Shown in pieces: positions 1 through 7,271 of a DNA stretch of 64,000 bases. Numbering within the stretch: the stretch's first letter is position 1; every line of letters begins with the position of its first letter. Origin of the DNA: Lachnospiraceae bacterium (GTDB lineage: Bacteria; Bacillota; Clostridia; Lachnospirales; Lachnospiraceae); assembly GCA_902363835.1 (NCBI GenBank), contig CABJBM010000019.1, forward strand, positions 86,283-150,282, written 5' to 3'. The notes below the pieces were generated by a model that made no database searches, was not told the origin of the DNA, and saw only the letters and a program-made list of their open reading frames with translations. The position numbers and the translations under genes were made by a program.

Positions 1-2
1 AC

Positions 3-44
3 GCCATGTACGCTGCTCCTGAAAAACGTGTGAAAATCTGGTAA
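3..44 (+). CDS. C-terminal end of an unidentified upstream gene (partial)
   Basis: Frame 3 is open from the left edge and encodes about 13 residues (AMYAAPEKRVKIW) before a TAA at 42-44. A strong terminator follows within 20 bases, which fits the end of a real gene. The family cannot be told from so little sequence. Confidence 0.4.
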   Translation, partial: AMYAAPEKRVKIW

Positions 45-58
45 AACCATAAGAAAAA

Positions 59-100
59 GCCATGCCATGTCCGGAAGATTTCCGGCATGGCATATTTTTA
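59..100 (+). terminator. Rho-independent terminator of the upstream gene
   Basis: GCCATGCCATGTCCGG pairs with CCGGCATGGCAT across a very short loop, with one bulged T. A T-rich run (ATATTTTTA) follows. It separates the left-edge gene from the Feo locus. Confidence 0.8.
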
Positions 101-131
101 TGATTATCGACAAAAAGATTTCATAAAAATC

Positions 132-160
132 TTGACAACAGACATTGGTTAGTGTATACT
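132..160 (+). promoter_or_regulatory. Sigma-A promoter of the feo operon
   Basis: A perfect -35 TTGACA (132-137) and a -10 TATACT (155-160) are separated by 17 bp. The -10 lies inside the dyad at 147-164, so a protein bound there would occlude RNA polymerase. Confidence 0.85.
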
Positions 161-164
161 AACC
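147..164. promoter_or_regulatory. Palindromic operator over the feo -10 (DtxR/IdeR-like box)
   Basis: GGTTAGT and ACTAACC are perfect 7-base arms around GTAT. The arms resemble the core of DtxR/IdeR iron boxes. Related sites occur at 677-692 and 3675-3692. The dyad and its overlap with the -10 are seen directly; assignment to a DtxR-family regulator is inferred, and no such gene is in the window. Confidence 0.65.
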
Positions 165-170
165 TTTGAG

Positions 171-191
171 TAATGGGAATGATTCTCATTA
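171..191. promoter_or_regulatory. Fur-like box
   Basis: A 21-base near-perfect palindrome with outer arms TAATG/CATTA and inner arms GAAT/ATTC around a central G. It matches the general pattern of Fur boxes (NATAATGATAATCATTATN-like). It lies between the predicted transcription start and feoA, where a repressor would block elongation or initiation. Confidence 0.6.
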
Positions 192-213
192 ATAAAAAGA
201 AAGAAGATGATGG

Positions 214-429
214 ATGATGCCTTTGACAATGGTGAAAACAGGGGAACCTAATGTGATCCGTAAGGTAGGCGGCAAGGAAGAGACAAGACGTTTTTTAGAA
301 AATCTGGGTTTTGTGTCCGGAGGAGTGGTAACTGTTGTTTCTGAAATGGGCGGAAATATGATTGTAAATGTAAAGGATTCCAGAGTGGCGATTGGGAAAG
401 ATATGGCCAATAAGATCCTGGTGGAATAG
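214..429 (+). CDS. feoA: FeoA family protein (first copy)
   Basis: A 71-residue SH3-like FeoA protein. FeoA is a small cytosolic accessory factor needed for FeoB-dependent Fe(II) uptake, thought to act on the FeoB G domain. The fold signature is visible in RRFLENLGFVSGGVVTVVSEMGGNMIVNVKDSRVAIGK. Two in-frame ATGs (214 and 217) follow a weak purine-rich site (AAAGAAAGAAG), so the start is uncertain by one codon. It is the first gene of the feo operon, 15 bp before a second FeoA gene. Two FeoA paralogs ahead of FeoB are common in clostridia. Control is probably through the iron-responsive sites just upstream. Confidence 0.9.
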   Translation: MMPLTMVKTGEPNVIRKVGGKEETRRFLENLGFVSGGVVTVVSEMGGNMIVNVKDSRVAIGKDMANKILVE

Positions 430-444
430 AGAAGGAGGCATACA

Positions 445-663
445 ATGACATTAAAGGAAGTTCCATGTGGAAAAACAGTTAAGGTAACAAAGCTCACCGG
501 GGAAGGCCCGGTTAAGAGACGGATCATGGACATGGGGATCACAAAAGGTGTGGATGTTTTTGTGAGAAAAGTAGCTCCCCTTGGGGATCCGGTGGAGGTG
601 ACCGTAAGAGGATATGAATTATCCTTACGGAAAGCGGATGCGGAAATGATTCTTGTAGAGTAA
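445..663 (+). CDS. feoA: FeoA family protein (second copy)
   Basis: A 72-residue FeoA domain protein, more canonical than the first copy: it has KLTGEGPVKRRIMDMGITKGVDVFVRKVAPLGDPVEV, with the glycine-rich turn and the LGDP element usual in FeoA. The ATG follows GAAGGAGG with good spacing. It lies between the first feoA and feoB and should be co-transcribed with both. The expected role is as a cytosolic regulatory partner of FeoB. The two copies are clearly diverged, so they are probably not interchangeable. Confidence 0.92.
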   Translation: MTLKEVPCGKTVKVTKLTGEGPVKRRIMDMGITKGVDVFVRKVAPLGDPVEVTVRGYELSLRKADAEMILVE

Positions 664-676
664 TTTTTGCAAACGA

Positions 677-692
677 GTTAGGTATGACTAAT
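677..692. promoter_or_regulatory. Second copy of the GTTAG-N6-ACTAA operator, ahead of feoB
   Basis: GTTAGGTATGACTAAT shares both half-sites (GTTAG and ACTAA, with the same 6-base gap including the A) with the feo promoter operator at 148-163. It sits in the 70-bp gap between the second feoA and feoB and may give feoB separate control. Functional assignment is inferred from the repeated motif. Confidence 0.5.
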
Positions 693-733
693 ATCGGATA
701 AATTAGGTGCTGACAGGCAGAAAGAGGTAGAGT

Positions 734-2917
734 ATGTCAATTAAGATTGCATTAGCGGGTAATCCAAACTGCGGAAAAACAACGCTGTTTAATGCGCTTA
801 CGGGATCCAATCAGTTTGTGGGGAACTGGCCGGGCGTAACAGTAGAGAAAAAGGAAGGAAAGCTGAAAGGCCATAAAGATGTGATCATCATGGACCTTCC
901 CGGCATTTATTCACTTTCTCCCTATACCCTGGAAGAAGTGGTGGCCAGAAATTATCTGATTACAGAGCGGCCGGATGCGATTTTGAACATTGTGGATGGA
1001 ACCAACATTGAGCGTAACTTATACTTGTCCACACAGCTTATGGAACTGGGTATTCCGGTGATCATGGCAGTCAACATGATGGATATTGTTGAGAAAAACG
1101 GAGACAAGATACATATCCAGAAGCTGAGTCAGAAGCTGGGCTGTGAAGTGGTTGAGATTTCCGCGTTAAAGGGAACCGGAATCCAGGAGGCGGCAAAAAG
1201 AGCCGTAGCCCTGGCAAATCAGAAAAACAATGCGGTTCCGGTTCATAAATTTGCACCGGAAGTGGAATCTGTTCTGGATTCCATTGAAGATAAGCTGGGA
1301 AATGAGATCCCGGAAGATCAGAAGCGTTTCTTTGCCATTAAGCTTCTGGAAAAAGATAATAAGATCCATGCACAGATGAAGAATGTACCTGATGTATCGG
1401 AAGAGATCACCCGGATTGAAAAGGAAATGGATGACGACACCGAAAGCATCATTACCAATGAACGTTATGTTTACATCTCCTCCATCATTCATGAGTGCTT
1501 TACACGCAACAAGGTGGAAAAGCTGACCATATCTGATAAAATTGACCAGATTGTAACAAACCGTTTCCTGGCTCTGCCCATTTTTGCGGTGGTTATGTTC
1601 ATTGTATATTATGTTTCTGTTACAACCGTTGGAACCTGGGCAACTGACTGGGCCAATGACGGCGTATTCGGCGAAGGTTTCAGCCTCTTTGGTTTGGATA
1701 TTCCCGGCGTACCGGTTGTTGTAGAAGGCATTTTAACAGCCGTAGGCTGTGCAGACTGGCTCCAGGGCCTGATTCTTGACGGAATCATAGCCGGTGTGGG
1801 CGCTGTTCTTGGATTTGTACCTCAGATGCTGGTTCTCTTCATCTTCCTGGCATTCTTAGAGGCTTGCGGTTATATGGCCAGAGTTGCTTTTATTATGGAC
1901 CGTATTTTCCGCCGTTTTGGTCTTTCCGGAAAGTCCTTTATCCCTATGCTGATCGGAAGCGGCTGCGGCGTACCTGGAATTATGGCATCCCGTACCATTG
2001 AAAATGACCGTGACCGTAAGATGACTATTATGACAACTACCTTCATTCCCTGCGGGGCAAAGCTTCCCATCATCGCTTTGATTGCAGGAGCATTGTTTGG
2101 CGGGGCTGCCTGGGTTGCTCCAAGTGCTTATTTTGTAGGAATAGCAGCAATCATCTGCTCAGGCATTATTTTAAAGAAGACAAAAATGTTTGCAGGAGAC
2201 CCGGCTCCCTTTGTTATGGAACTTCCGGCATACCATATGCCCACCGTTGTAAATATTTTAAGAAGTATGTGGGAACGCGGCTGGTCCTTTATTAAAAAAG
2301 CAGGTACCATTATTCTTCTGGCAACTATTTTTGTTTGGTTTACTTCCTTCTTTGGCTGGGTTGACGGGGAGTTCAGAATGTTAGACTCTTTGGAACTTGA
2401 CCACAGTATTCTGGCGGCAGTGGGAGGCACCATCAGCTGGATCTTTGCACCTCTTGGCTGGGGTGACTGGAAATCTGCAGTTGCAGCAATTACCGGACTG
2501 ATAGCAAAAGAAAACGTAGTAGGAACTTTCGGTATTCTGTTTGGTTTTGCAGAAGTTGCAGAAGATGGTTCTGAAATCTGGGGAACCCTTGCAAGCAGCA
2601 TGACTCCTCTTGCGGCTTATTCCTTCCTGATATTCAATCTTCTCTGCGCACCGTGCTTTGCTGCCATGGGCGCCATTAAGAGAGAAATGAACAATACAAA
2701 ATGGTTCTGGTTTGCTGTTGGTTATCAGACCCTTCTGGCTTATGTGGTATCCCTCTGCGTTTATCAGATCGGAGCCCTGGTGTCCACAGGTTCTTTCGGA
2801 ATCTTTACAGTGGTTGCATTTGTGCTGATTGCAGGATTCATCTACCTGCTGGTAAGACCGTCTAAGGACGAAAAAAGATCAAACATTCATGTAAGCAGAG
2901 TGGCAGGAGCTAAATAA
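734..2917 (+). CDS. feoB: Ferrous iron transporter FeoB
   Basis: A 727-residue polytopic membrane protein that imports Fe(II), fused to an N-terminal G-protein domain. The G1 motif is GNPNCGKTT (residues 9-17), G3 is DLPG (54-57) and G4 is NMMD (114-117). A cytosolic helical domain follows to about residue 270. The membrane part then carries two Gate-type segments, including GCGVPGIMASRTIENDRDRK and the AAITGLIAKENVVGTFG region. Length is usual for the family. The AGAGGTAGAGT before the ATG is an adequate ribosome binding site. It is the core of the iron operon, following two feoA genes and preceding a FeoB-associated Cys-rich peptide. Confidence 0.97.
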   Translation: MSIKIALAGNPNCGKTTLFNALTGSNQFVGNWPGVTVEKKEGKLKGHKDVIIMDLPGIYSLSPYTLEEVVARNYLITERPDAILNIVDGTNIERNLYLSTQLMELGIPVIMAVNMMDIVEKNGDKIHIQKLSQKLGCEVVEISALKGTGIQEAAKRAVALANQKNNAVPVHKFAPEVESVLDSIEDKLGNEIPEDQKRFFAIKLLEKDNKIHAQMKNVPDVSEEITRIEKEMDDDTESIITNERYVYISSIIHECFTRNKVEKLTISDKIDQIVTNRFLALPIFAVVMFIVYYVSVTTVGTWATDWANDGVFGEGFSLFGLDIPGVPVVVEGILTAVGCADWLQGLILDGIIAGVGAVLGFVPQMLVLFIFLAFLEACGYMARVAFIMDRIFRRFGLSGKSFIPMLIGSGCGVPGIMASRTIENDRDRKMTIMTTTFIPCGAKLPIIALIAGALFGGAAWVAPSAYFVGIAAIICSGIILKKTKMFAGDPAPFVMELPAYHMPTVVNILRSMWERGWSFIKKAGTIILLATIFVWFTSFFGWVDGEFRMLDSLELDHSILAAVGGTISWIFAPLGWGDWKSAVAAITGLIAKENVVGTFGILFGFAEVAEDGSEIWGTLASSMTPLAAYSFLIFNLLCAPCFAAMGAIKREMNNTKWFWFAVGYQTLLAYVVSLCVYQIGALVSTGSFGIFTVVAFVLIAGFIYLLVRPSKDEKRSNIHVSRVAGAK

Positions 2918-2934
2918 GCTCCGGCCACGGCAAA

Positions 2935-2959
2935 GAGCCTGCACTTTACCTGCAGGCTC
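2935..2959 (+). other. Intercistronic hairpin between feoB and the Cys-rich peptide gene
   Basis: GAGCCTGCA and TGCAGGCTC form a perfect 9-bp stem with a 7-base loop. There is no T-tract, so it is unlikely to terminate. It ends 8 bases before the next AAGGAGG and may stabilise or segment the mRNA. Confidence 0.45.
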
Positions 2960-2979
2960 AACATATAAGGAGGTACTTT

Positions 2980-3117
2980 ATGGGAACACTGGTTGTTTTG
3001 GCTGTTGTCGCCGGACTGGTGGCATTGGCGGTAAAAAGTATGGTGAAAGACAAAAAGAATGGAAAATCCATTCAATGCGGCGGAGAATGCAAGAATTGCG
3101 GCGGACATTGCCATTAA
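2980..3117 (+). CDS. FeoB-associated Cys-rich membrane protein
   Basis: A 45-residue peptide: a single N-terminal membrane helix (about residues 3-18), a short basic stretch, then a C-terminal Cys/His cluster CGGECKNCGGHCH. This layout is that of the FeoB-associated Cys-rich membrane proteins (Pfam FeoB_associated) found right after feoB in many Firmicutes. The Cys/His tail probably binds metal at the membrane, next to the transporter. AAGGAGG at 2967-2973 fixes the ATG. Its biochemical role is not established, but context and architecture agree well. Confidence 0.88.
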   Translation: MGTLVVLAVVAGLVALAVKSMVKDKKNGKSIQCGGECKNCGGHCH

Positions 3118-3177
3118 GTAATGCAGCGGAACGAAAGCTGTTTGAGCCTAAAAATACCTGTAAACGGAGGCGCGCAA

Positions 3178-3669
3178 GTGGAAAAACAAACGAACATCAA
3201 TGAGAAGAGAAAAGTGCCTGACTCCAGAAGCTATCACAGGACAAAAATGCAGAAAGAGCTGATCATTGAAAAGCTGAAGGAAAGAGGCTGCAGGATCACA
3301 AAGCAGCGCTGTACGCTGCTGGATATCATACTGGAGCATGAATGTTCCAGCTGCAAGGAGATTTATTATAAGGCATCAGGCGTGGATGAAACCATCGGCG
3401 CTGCCACCGTCTACCGGATGGTCAACATCCTGGAGGAAATCGGGGCCATCAGCCGGAAGAATATGTATAAGATCGTTTATTCGGAAACCTGTCCCATGGA
3501 GGAGGCGTGTACCGTGGTTTTAGATGATGAGACCACTTATCAGCTGTCCGCCAAGAACTGGAATCAGGTGGTTCATGCAGGGCTTACTGCCTGCGGATAC
3601 TTAGATGGGCAGAAAATATCTTCCATTATAGTAAAGCCCTGTGAATGTGAAAAGGCTGGCTGCGTTTAA
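3178..3669 (+). CDS. Fur-family transcriptional regulator (divergent)
   Basis: About 163 residues. A Fur-type winged helix is visible in LKERGCRITKQRCTLLDIILEH...IGAATVYRMVNILEEIGAISR. The part after the wing lacks the usual HHDH motif and the CxxC...CxxC pattern of Fur dimerisation domains. Instead it has cysteines in CPMEEAC, ACGYL and a terminal CECEKAGC. The reading frame is open from an ATG at 3121, but that has no ribosome binding site. The GTG at 3178 follows CGGAGG with normal spacing and is preferred; an ATG at 3247 is also possible. It directly follows the feo genes, so iron or another metal/redox signal is a reasonable guess. Confidence 0.8.
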   Translation: MEKQTNINEKRKVPDSRSYHRTKMQKELIIEKLKERGCRITKQRCTLLDIILEHECSSCKEIYYKASGVDETIGAATVYRMVNILEEIGAISRKNMYKIVYSETCPMEEACTVVLDDETTYQLSAKNWNQVVHAGLTACGYLDGQKISSIIVKPCECEKAGCV

Positions 3670-3674
3670 TATGG

Positions 3675-3692
3675 AGTTAGCGTGAACTAACT
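3675..3692. promoter_or_regulatory. Third copy of the GTTAG-N6-ACTAAC operator, ahead of the HD-GYP gene
   Basis: AGTTAGCGTGAACTAACT has perfect 6-base arms (AGTTAG / CTAACT). It matches the feo promoter operator core at 13 of 16 positions. It lies in the 44-bp gap before the HD-GYP gene, which suggests this gene is in the same regulon. Confidence 0.5.
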
Positions 3693-3713
3693 AAAGAAAC
3701 GAGTATAGGAAAT

Positions 3714-4328
3714 ATGGATAGCGGACCAGAATTAGAATTATGTGCAGGCAGCGTTGATTACCATGAGATCATCGAATGCATTGTAAGCGCATTGGATGCC
3801 AAAGACCCCTATACTGCGGGGCATTCCCAAAGGGTGAGCGATATGGCGCTGGCCCTTTCGGAGTTTTTAAAGCTAGATAAAGATGAGATAGAAAAGATAC
3901 ATATTGCCGCCCATCTTCATGATATCGGGAAGATCGGAATTCCTGATTCTGTTTTAAATAAGCCGGAAAAGCTTTCTGAAGAAGAATGGGCGGCCATGAA
4001 AAAACATCCCAGGATAGGAGCTGATATTTTAAGCAAATCCCGTCATTTAAAGGAGTTAAAGGATATTGTCCTGTACCACCATGAACGCTTTGACGGAAAA
4101 GGATATCCGGAAGGGTTAAAGGGAGAGGAGATCCCTCTGGGGGCCAGGATCATAGCCATCTGCGATTCCATTGATGCCATGACATCGGACCGGGGATACC
4201 GGAGCGCTTACTCTCTGGAGCACTGTTATGAAGAAATTAAAAAGAATCTGGGAGTGATGTACGATCCGGTGATTGGGGCCCTGGCCTTAAAACATTGGAG
4301 TCAGGTGACCAGAACGATATGCAAATGA
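3714..4328 (+). CDS. HD-GYP domain protein (putative cyclic dinucleotide phosphodiesterase)
   Basis: A 204-residue stand-alone HD-GYP domain with no sensor domain. Metal-binding and catalytic residues are visible: H37 in AGHSQR, the HD pair at 69-70 in AHLHDIGK, the paired HH in YHHERFDGKGYPEG, and GYP at 130-132. These domains usually hydrolyse c-di-GMP or related dinucleotides in the cytosol. The start follows a short AGGAA. It is transcribed with the Fur-family gene or from its own promoter at the operator repeat. A link between iron status and second-messenger turnover is an inference from that shared operator. Confidence 0.88.
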   Translation: MDSGPELELCAGSVDYHEIIECIVSALDAKDPYTAGHSQRVSDMALALSEFLKLDKDEIEKIHIAAHLHDIGKIGIPDSVLNKPEKLSEEEWAAMKKHPRIGADILSKSRHLKELKDIVLYHHERFDGKGYPEGLKGEEIPLGARIIAICDSIDAMTSDRGYRSAYSLEHCYEEIKKNLGVMYDPVIGALALKHWSQVTRTICK

Positions 4329-4432
4329 TAAAATTTATCAACAAAAGGCATTGTATTTGACTGGTGAAATTATGCCTGATATGATTGCACTATAAAAGGT
4401 AAAATCTGGGAATACAGAGGAGGATACGAAAG

Positions 4433-4681
4433 ATGTGGGATATTTTAAAGCTTAAAAAGGCGGGGATCTTTGCCGGAGGCGTACTCTTTGGAACGGCGGG
4501 AGTCAAGCTTCTTTCCAGTAAGGATGCGAAGAAAGCCTACACCAATTGCACAGCAGCCGTTTTACGGGCAAAGGATTGTGTTATGAAGACAGCTACTCTG
4601 GTTCAGGAGAATGCAGAGGACATTCTTGCGGAGGCAAAACAGATCAATGAAGAGCGGGCCGCAAAGGAAGCTGAGACGTGA
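4433..4681 (+). CDS. DUF6110 family small protein
   Basis: An 82-residue protein with an N-terminal hydrophobic, glycine-rich segment (AGIFAGGVLFGTAGVKLL) and a charged helical C-terminal half (VQENAEDILAEAKQINEERAAKEAET). This is the pattern of the DUF6110 proteins that occur upstream of certain P1B ATPases. AGGAGG precedes the ATG. Its stop overlaps the GTG start of the ATPase (GTGA, 4678-4681), so the two are translationally coupled and probably act together. Likely a membrane-associated accessory peptide of the pump; the function is unknown. Confidence 0.75.
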   Translation: MWDILKLKKAGIFAGGVLFGTAGVKLLSSKDAKKAYTNCTAAVLRAKDCVMKTATLVQENAEDILAEAKQINEERAAKEAET

Positions 4682-6753
4682 AATTTATCATCAAACATGA
4701 AATACCGGGAAGGCTCCGGGTCCGCCTTTCCCAGCCGCGGATGACTTACCGGGAAGCCGATACTCTGCTGTATTATCTCCACAGTCTGAAAAATGTGACA
4801 GGGGTTAAGGTTTATGAGCGCACTGCCGATGCAGCCATCTGTTACGTTGGTACCAGGGAAGAAATATTGGAAGCCCTGAAGGCTTTTGAGTATGAGTCTG
4901 TCCAGGTGCCTGCAGGGGTGATTGAACATTCCGGACGTGAGCTGAATGCTAAGTATCAGGAAAAGCTTGTGGGCAGGGTGGTGATGCGGGCCGTAAAGAA
5001 GCTTTTTCTTCCAGGTCCATTAAGAACCTTCCATATGGGAATCCAGTCCATAAAATACATTGTCAGGGGAATTCAGTCCCTTCTTAAAAGAAAGCTTGAA
5101 GTGGCGGTTCTGGATGCCGTTGCCATCGGAGTATCCGTGCTGCGGGGGGAAGTGGAGACAGCAGGTTCTGTCATGTTCTTACTTGGGATCGGAGAGCTTT
5201 TGGAGGAGTGGACCCATAAAAAGTCAGTTGGGGATTTAGCCAGAAGCATGTCCTTAAATGTCAGCCGGGTCTGGCTTTTAAGCGGAGGCCAGGAAGTGCT
5301 GGTGGAAGCTTCCTCCATTGAACCTGGAGATGAGGTAGTGGTGCACATGGGGAATGTGGTTCCCTTTGACGGAGCCGTTATTTCCGGAGAAGCCATGGTA
5401 AATCAGGCGTCTTTGACAGGGGAAGCCCTTCCTGTAAAAAAGGAGGCGGACGGATACGTGTATGCCGGGACAGTGGTGGAGGAAGGAGAACTGACCATCA
5501 AGGTTCGGGAAGTTTCCGGCTCCACCCGGTTTGAAAAGATCGTTACCATGATCGAGGAATCGGAAAAGCTGAAATCTTCCTTAGAAAGCAAGGCAGGCCA
5601 TCTGGCTGATAAGCTGGTGCCTTATACCCTTATGGGCACAGGTCTTACCTGGCTGTTTACGGGAAATGTGACAAGGGCCCTTTCCGTGCTCATGGTTGAT
5701 TTTTCCTGTGCCTTAAAGCTTGCCATGCCTATTTCCGTTCTTTCGGCCATCAGAGAGGCGGGCATGTACCACATAACTGTTAAGGGAGGAAAGTATCTGG
5801 AAGCAGTGGCAGAGGCTGTGACCATTGTCTTTGACAAGACCGGAACCCTTACAAAGGCAAGGCCAACTGTGAAGGAAGTTGTGACCTTTGGAGAAGAAAG
5901 TCCGGAAGAAATGCTTCGGATCGCCGCCTGCCTGGAAGAACATTTTCCTCACTCCATGGCAAAGGCAGTGGTAACGGCTGCCAGAAACCAGGGACTGGAA
6001 CACGAGGAAATGCACTCCAAGGTGGAATACATTGTGGCTCATGGCATTGCTTCCTCCATAAACGGCAGAAAGGTGGTTATCGGAAGCCATCATTTTGTCT
6101 TTGAGGATGAAGGCTGCAGGGTGGAAGAAGCTTACCGGGAAAAATTTGAAAGCCTGCCGGTGGATTGTTCCCACCTTTATCTTGCTGTTGACCAGAAGCT
6201 TTCGGCAGTGATCTGCATTGAAGATCCTCTTCGGGAGGAGGCCGCTGCTGTGGTAACTTCCCTTAAAAAGGCGGGAATCCGCAAAACGGTCATGATGACA
6301 GGAGACAGCGAACGAACCGCAGCGGCCGTCGCCGCCAGGGTGGGAGTGGATGAATATTATTCAGAGGTGCTGCCAGAGGAAAAAGCCCGTTTTATAGAAC
6401 TGGAAAAGACTGCAGGAAATGTGGTCATTATGGTGGGAGACGGGATCAACGATTCGCCTGCTCTTTCCGCAGCGGATGTGGGGATCGCCATCAGCGACGG
6501 CGCTGAGATCGCCAGGGAAATCGCGGATATCACCATTGCTGCGGACAATTTATATGAAATTGTTACGCTGAAGCTCCTAAGCGACAGTTTGATGAAGCGG
6601 ATTCATAAAAATTACCGGAGCATTGTGGGCTTTAATACAGGCCTTATTCTCCTGGGAGTCGGAGGGGCCATGCCTCCTACGGTTTCAGCGCTGCTTCATA
6701 ATACGTCCACTCTGGGAATCAGTTTAAGCAGCATGCAGAATCTGCTGTCCTAG
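4678..6753 (+). CDS. Heavy-metal translocating P1B-type ATPase
   Basis: A 691-residue metal pump. The N-terminal ~70 residues form an HMA-like ferredoxin fold without the CxxC metal site (IPGRLRVRLSQPRM...). Later landmarks are the actuator TGEA (247-250), phosphorylation site DKTGTLT (386-392), the MTGDSE hinge and GDGIND (587-592). The membrane metal-site helix reads SCALKLAMP (C344) instead of the CPC of copper and zinc pumps, so specificity is uncertain; Mn, Fe and Zn are all possible. The GTG start overlaps the DUF6110 gene stop. Its place beside the feo locus makes a role in transition-metal efflux or homeostasis plausible. Confidence 0.93.
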   Translation: MKFIIKHEIPGRLRVRLSQPRMTYREADTLLYYLHSLKNVTGVKVYERTADAAICYVGTREEILEALKAFEYESVQVPAGVIEHSGRELNAKYQEKLVGRVVMRAVKKLFLPGPLRTFHMGIQSIKYIVRGIQSLLKRKLEVAVLDAVAIGVSVLRGEVETAGSVMFLLGIGELLEEWTHKKSVGDLARSMSLNVSRVWLLSGGQEVLVEASSIEPGDEVVVHMGNVVPFDGAVISGEAMVNQASLTGEALPVKKEADGYVYAGTVVEEGELTIKVREVSGSTRFEKIVTMIEESEKLKSSLESKAGHLADKLVPYTLMGTGLTWLFTGNVTRALSVLMVDFSCALKLAMPISVLSAIREAGMYHITVKGGKYLEAVAEAVTIVFDKTGTLTKARPTVKEVVTFGEESPEEMLRIAACLEEHFPHSMAKAVVTAARNQGLEHEEMHSKVEYIVAHGIASSINGRKVVIGSHHFVFEDEGCRVEEAYREKFESLPVDCSHLYLAVDQKLSAVICIEDPLREEAAAVVTSLKKAGIRKTVMMTGDSERTAAAVAARVGVDEYYSEVLPEEKARFIELEKTAGNVVIMVGDGINDSPALSAADVGIAISDGAEIAREIADITIAADNLYEIVTLKLLSDSLMKRIHKNYRSIVGFNTGLILLGVGGAMPPTVSALLHNTSTLGISLSSMQNLLS

Positions 6754-6763
6754 GAAGCCGGGA

Positions 6764-6792
6764 TTGACATTCCTCCCTTCCTGATGTATACT
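6764..6792 (+). promoter_or_regulatory. Promoter of the thiamine uptake operon
   Basis: TTGACA (6764-6769) and TATACT (6787-6792) are separated by 17 bp. Transcription would begin just before the TPP aptamer. The spacing and both hexamers are close to the sigma-A consensus. Confidence 0.85.
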
Positions 6793-6807
6793 TGCAGTGA
6801 AAATTAA

Positions 6808-6897
6808 AAGGGGTGCTGGAGAAAGTCCGGCTGAGATAAAGCAGAATTGCTTGAAACCCTGTAACCTGATCTGGATAATGCCAGCGTAGGAAGCTTT
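6808..6897 (+). promoter_or_regulatory. TPP riboswitch (THI element)
   Basis: The conserved aptamer blocks appear in order: GGGGTGC, GGCTGAGATAA, GAAACCCT, then ACCTGATCTGGATAATGCC and AGCGTAGGAAGC. A strong terminator follows at 6914. It should end transcription when thiamine pyrophosphate is bound, so the downstream genes are made only when thiamine is short. Confidence 0.96.
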
Positions 6898-6913
6898 CAG
6901 GCCAAGCCTGTTC

Positions 6914-6943
6914 ACCCGCCCGGATATCCGGGCGGGTTTTTGA
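6914..6943 (+). terminator. Riboswitch expression-platform terminator
   Basis: CCCGCCCGG pairs perfectly with CCGGGCGGG around ATAT, followed by TTTTTG. It lies between the TPP aptamer and the first gene of the operon, as expected for transcriptional control. Confidence 0.9.
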
Positions 6944-6974
6944 TTTCCATAAATGATAAAAGGAGAGAAAAAAC

Positions 6975-7271
6975 ATGAATGCAAGCGTAGCGATCCAGAC
7001 ATTGCCGGAGGCAAAGAATGATGAGGAACTGATCCGTATTGTTGACCAGGTGATCGATTATATCAAAAGCACAGGGCTGAACTATTATGTAGGGCCTTTT
7101 GAAACCGCCATTGAAGGGGATTATGATGAACTGATGGACATTGTTAAGGAATGCCAGCACATTGCCATCAAAGCAGGTGCTCCCTCTGTTGCCGCTTATA
7201 TCAAAGTAACCTACCGTCCGGAAGGGGAGGTACTTACCATTGAAAAGAAAGTCACAAAGCATCACAAGTAA
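6975..7271 (+). CDS. Thiamine/HMP-binding protein, MTH1187/YkoF family
   Basis: A 98-residue single-domain protein of the MTH1187/YkoF-like family (Pfam Thiamine_BP, ferredoxin-like fold). It has the recognisable YYVGPFETAIEGDYDELMDIVKE stretch. Members bind thiamine or its hydroxymethylpyrimidine precursor and occur in TPP-riboswitch operons. It is cytosolic, with no signal peptide. AAAAGGAGAG precedes the ATG. It is the first gene after the riboswitch and overlaps the permease gene by 32 bp. It probably hands over or senses the imported pyrimidine; its exact role is unproven. Confidence 0.9.
   Translation: MNASVAIQTLPEAKNDEELIRIVDQVIDYIKSTGLNYYVGPFETAIEGDYDELMDIVKECQHIAIKAGAPSVAAYIKVTYRPEGEVLTIEKKVTKHHK

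Noticed and set aside
3121..3177. Upstream ATG for the Fur-family gene
   Set aside because: It is 4 bases after the preceding stop without a ribosome binding site; the GTG at 3178 follows CGGAGG.
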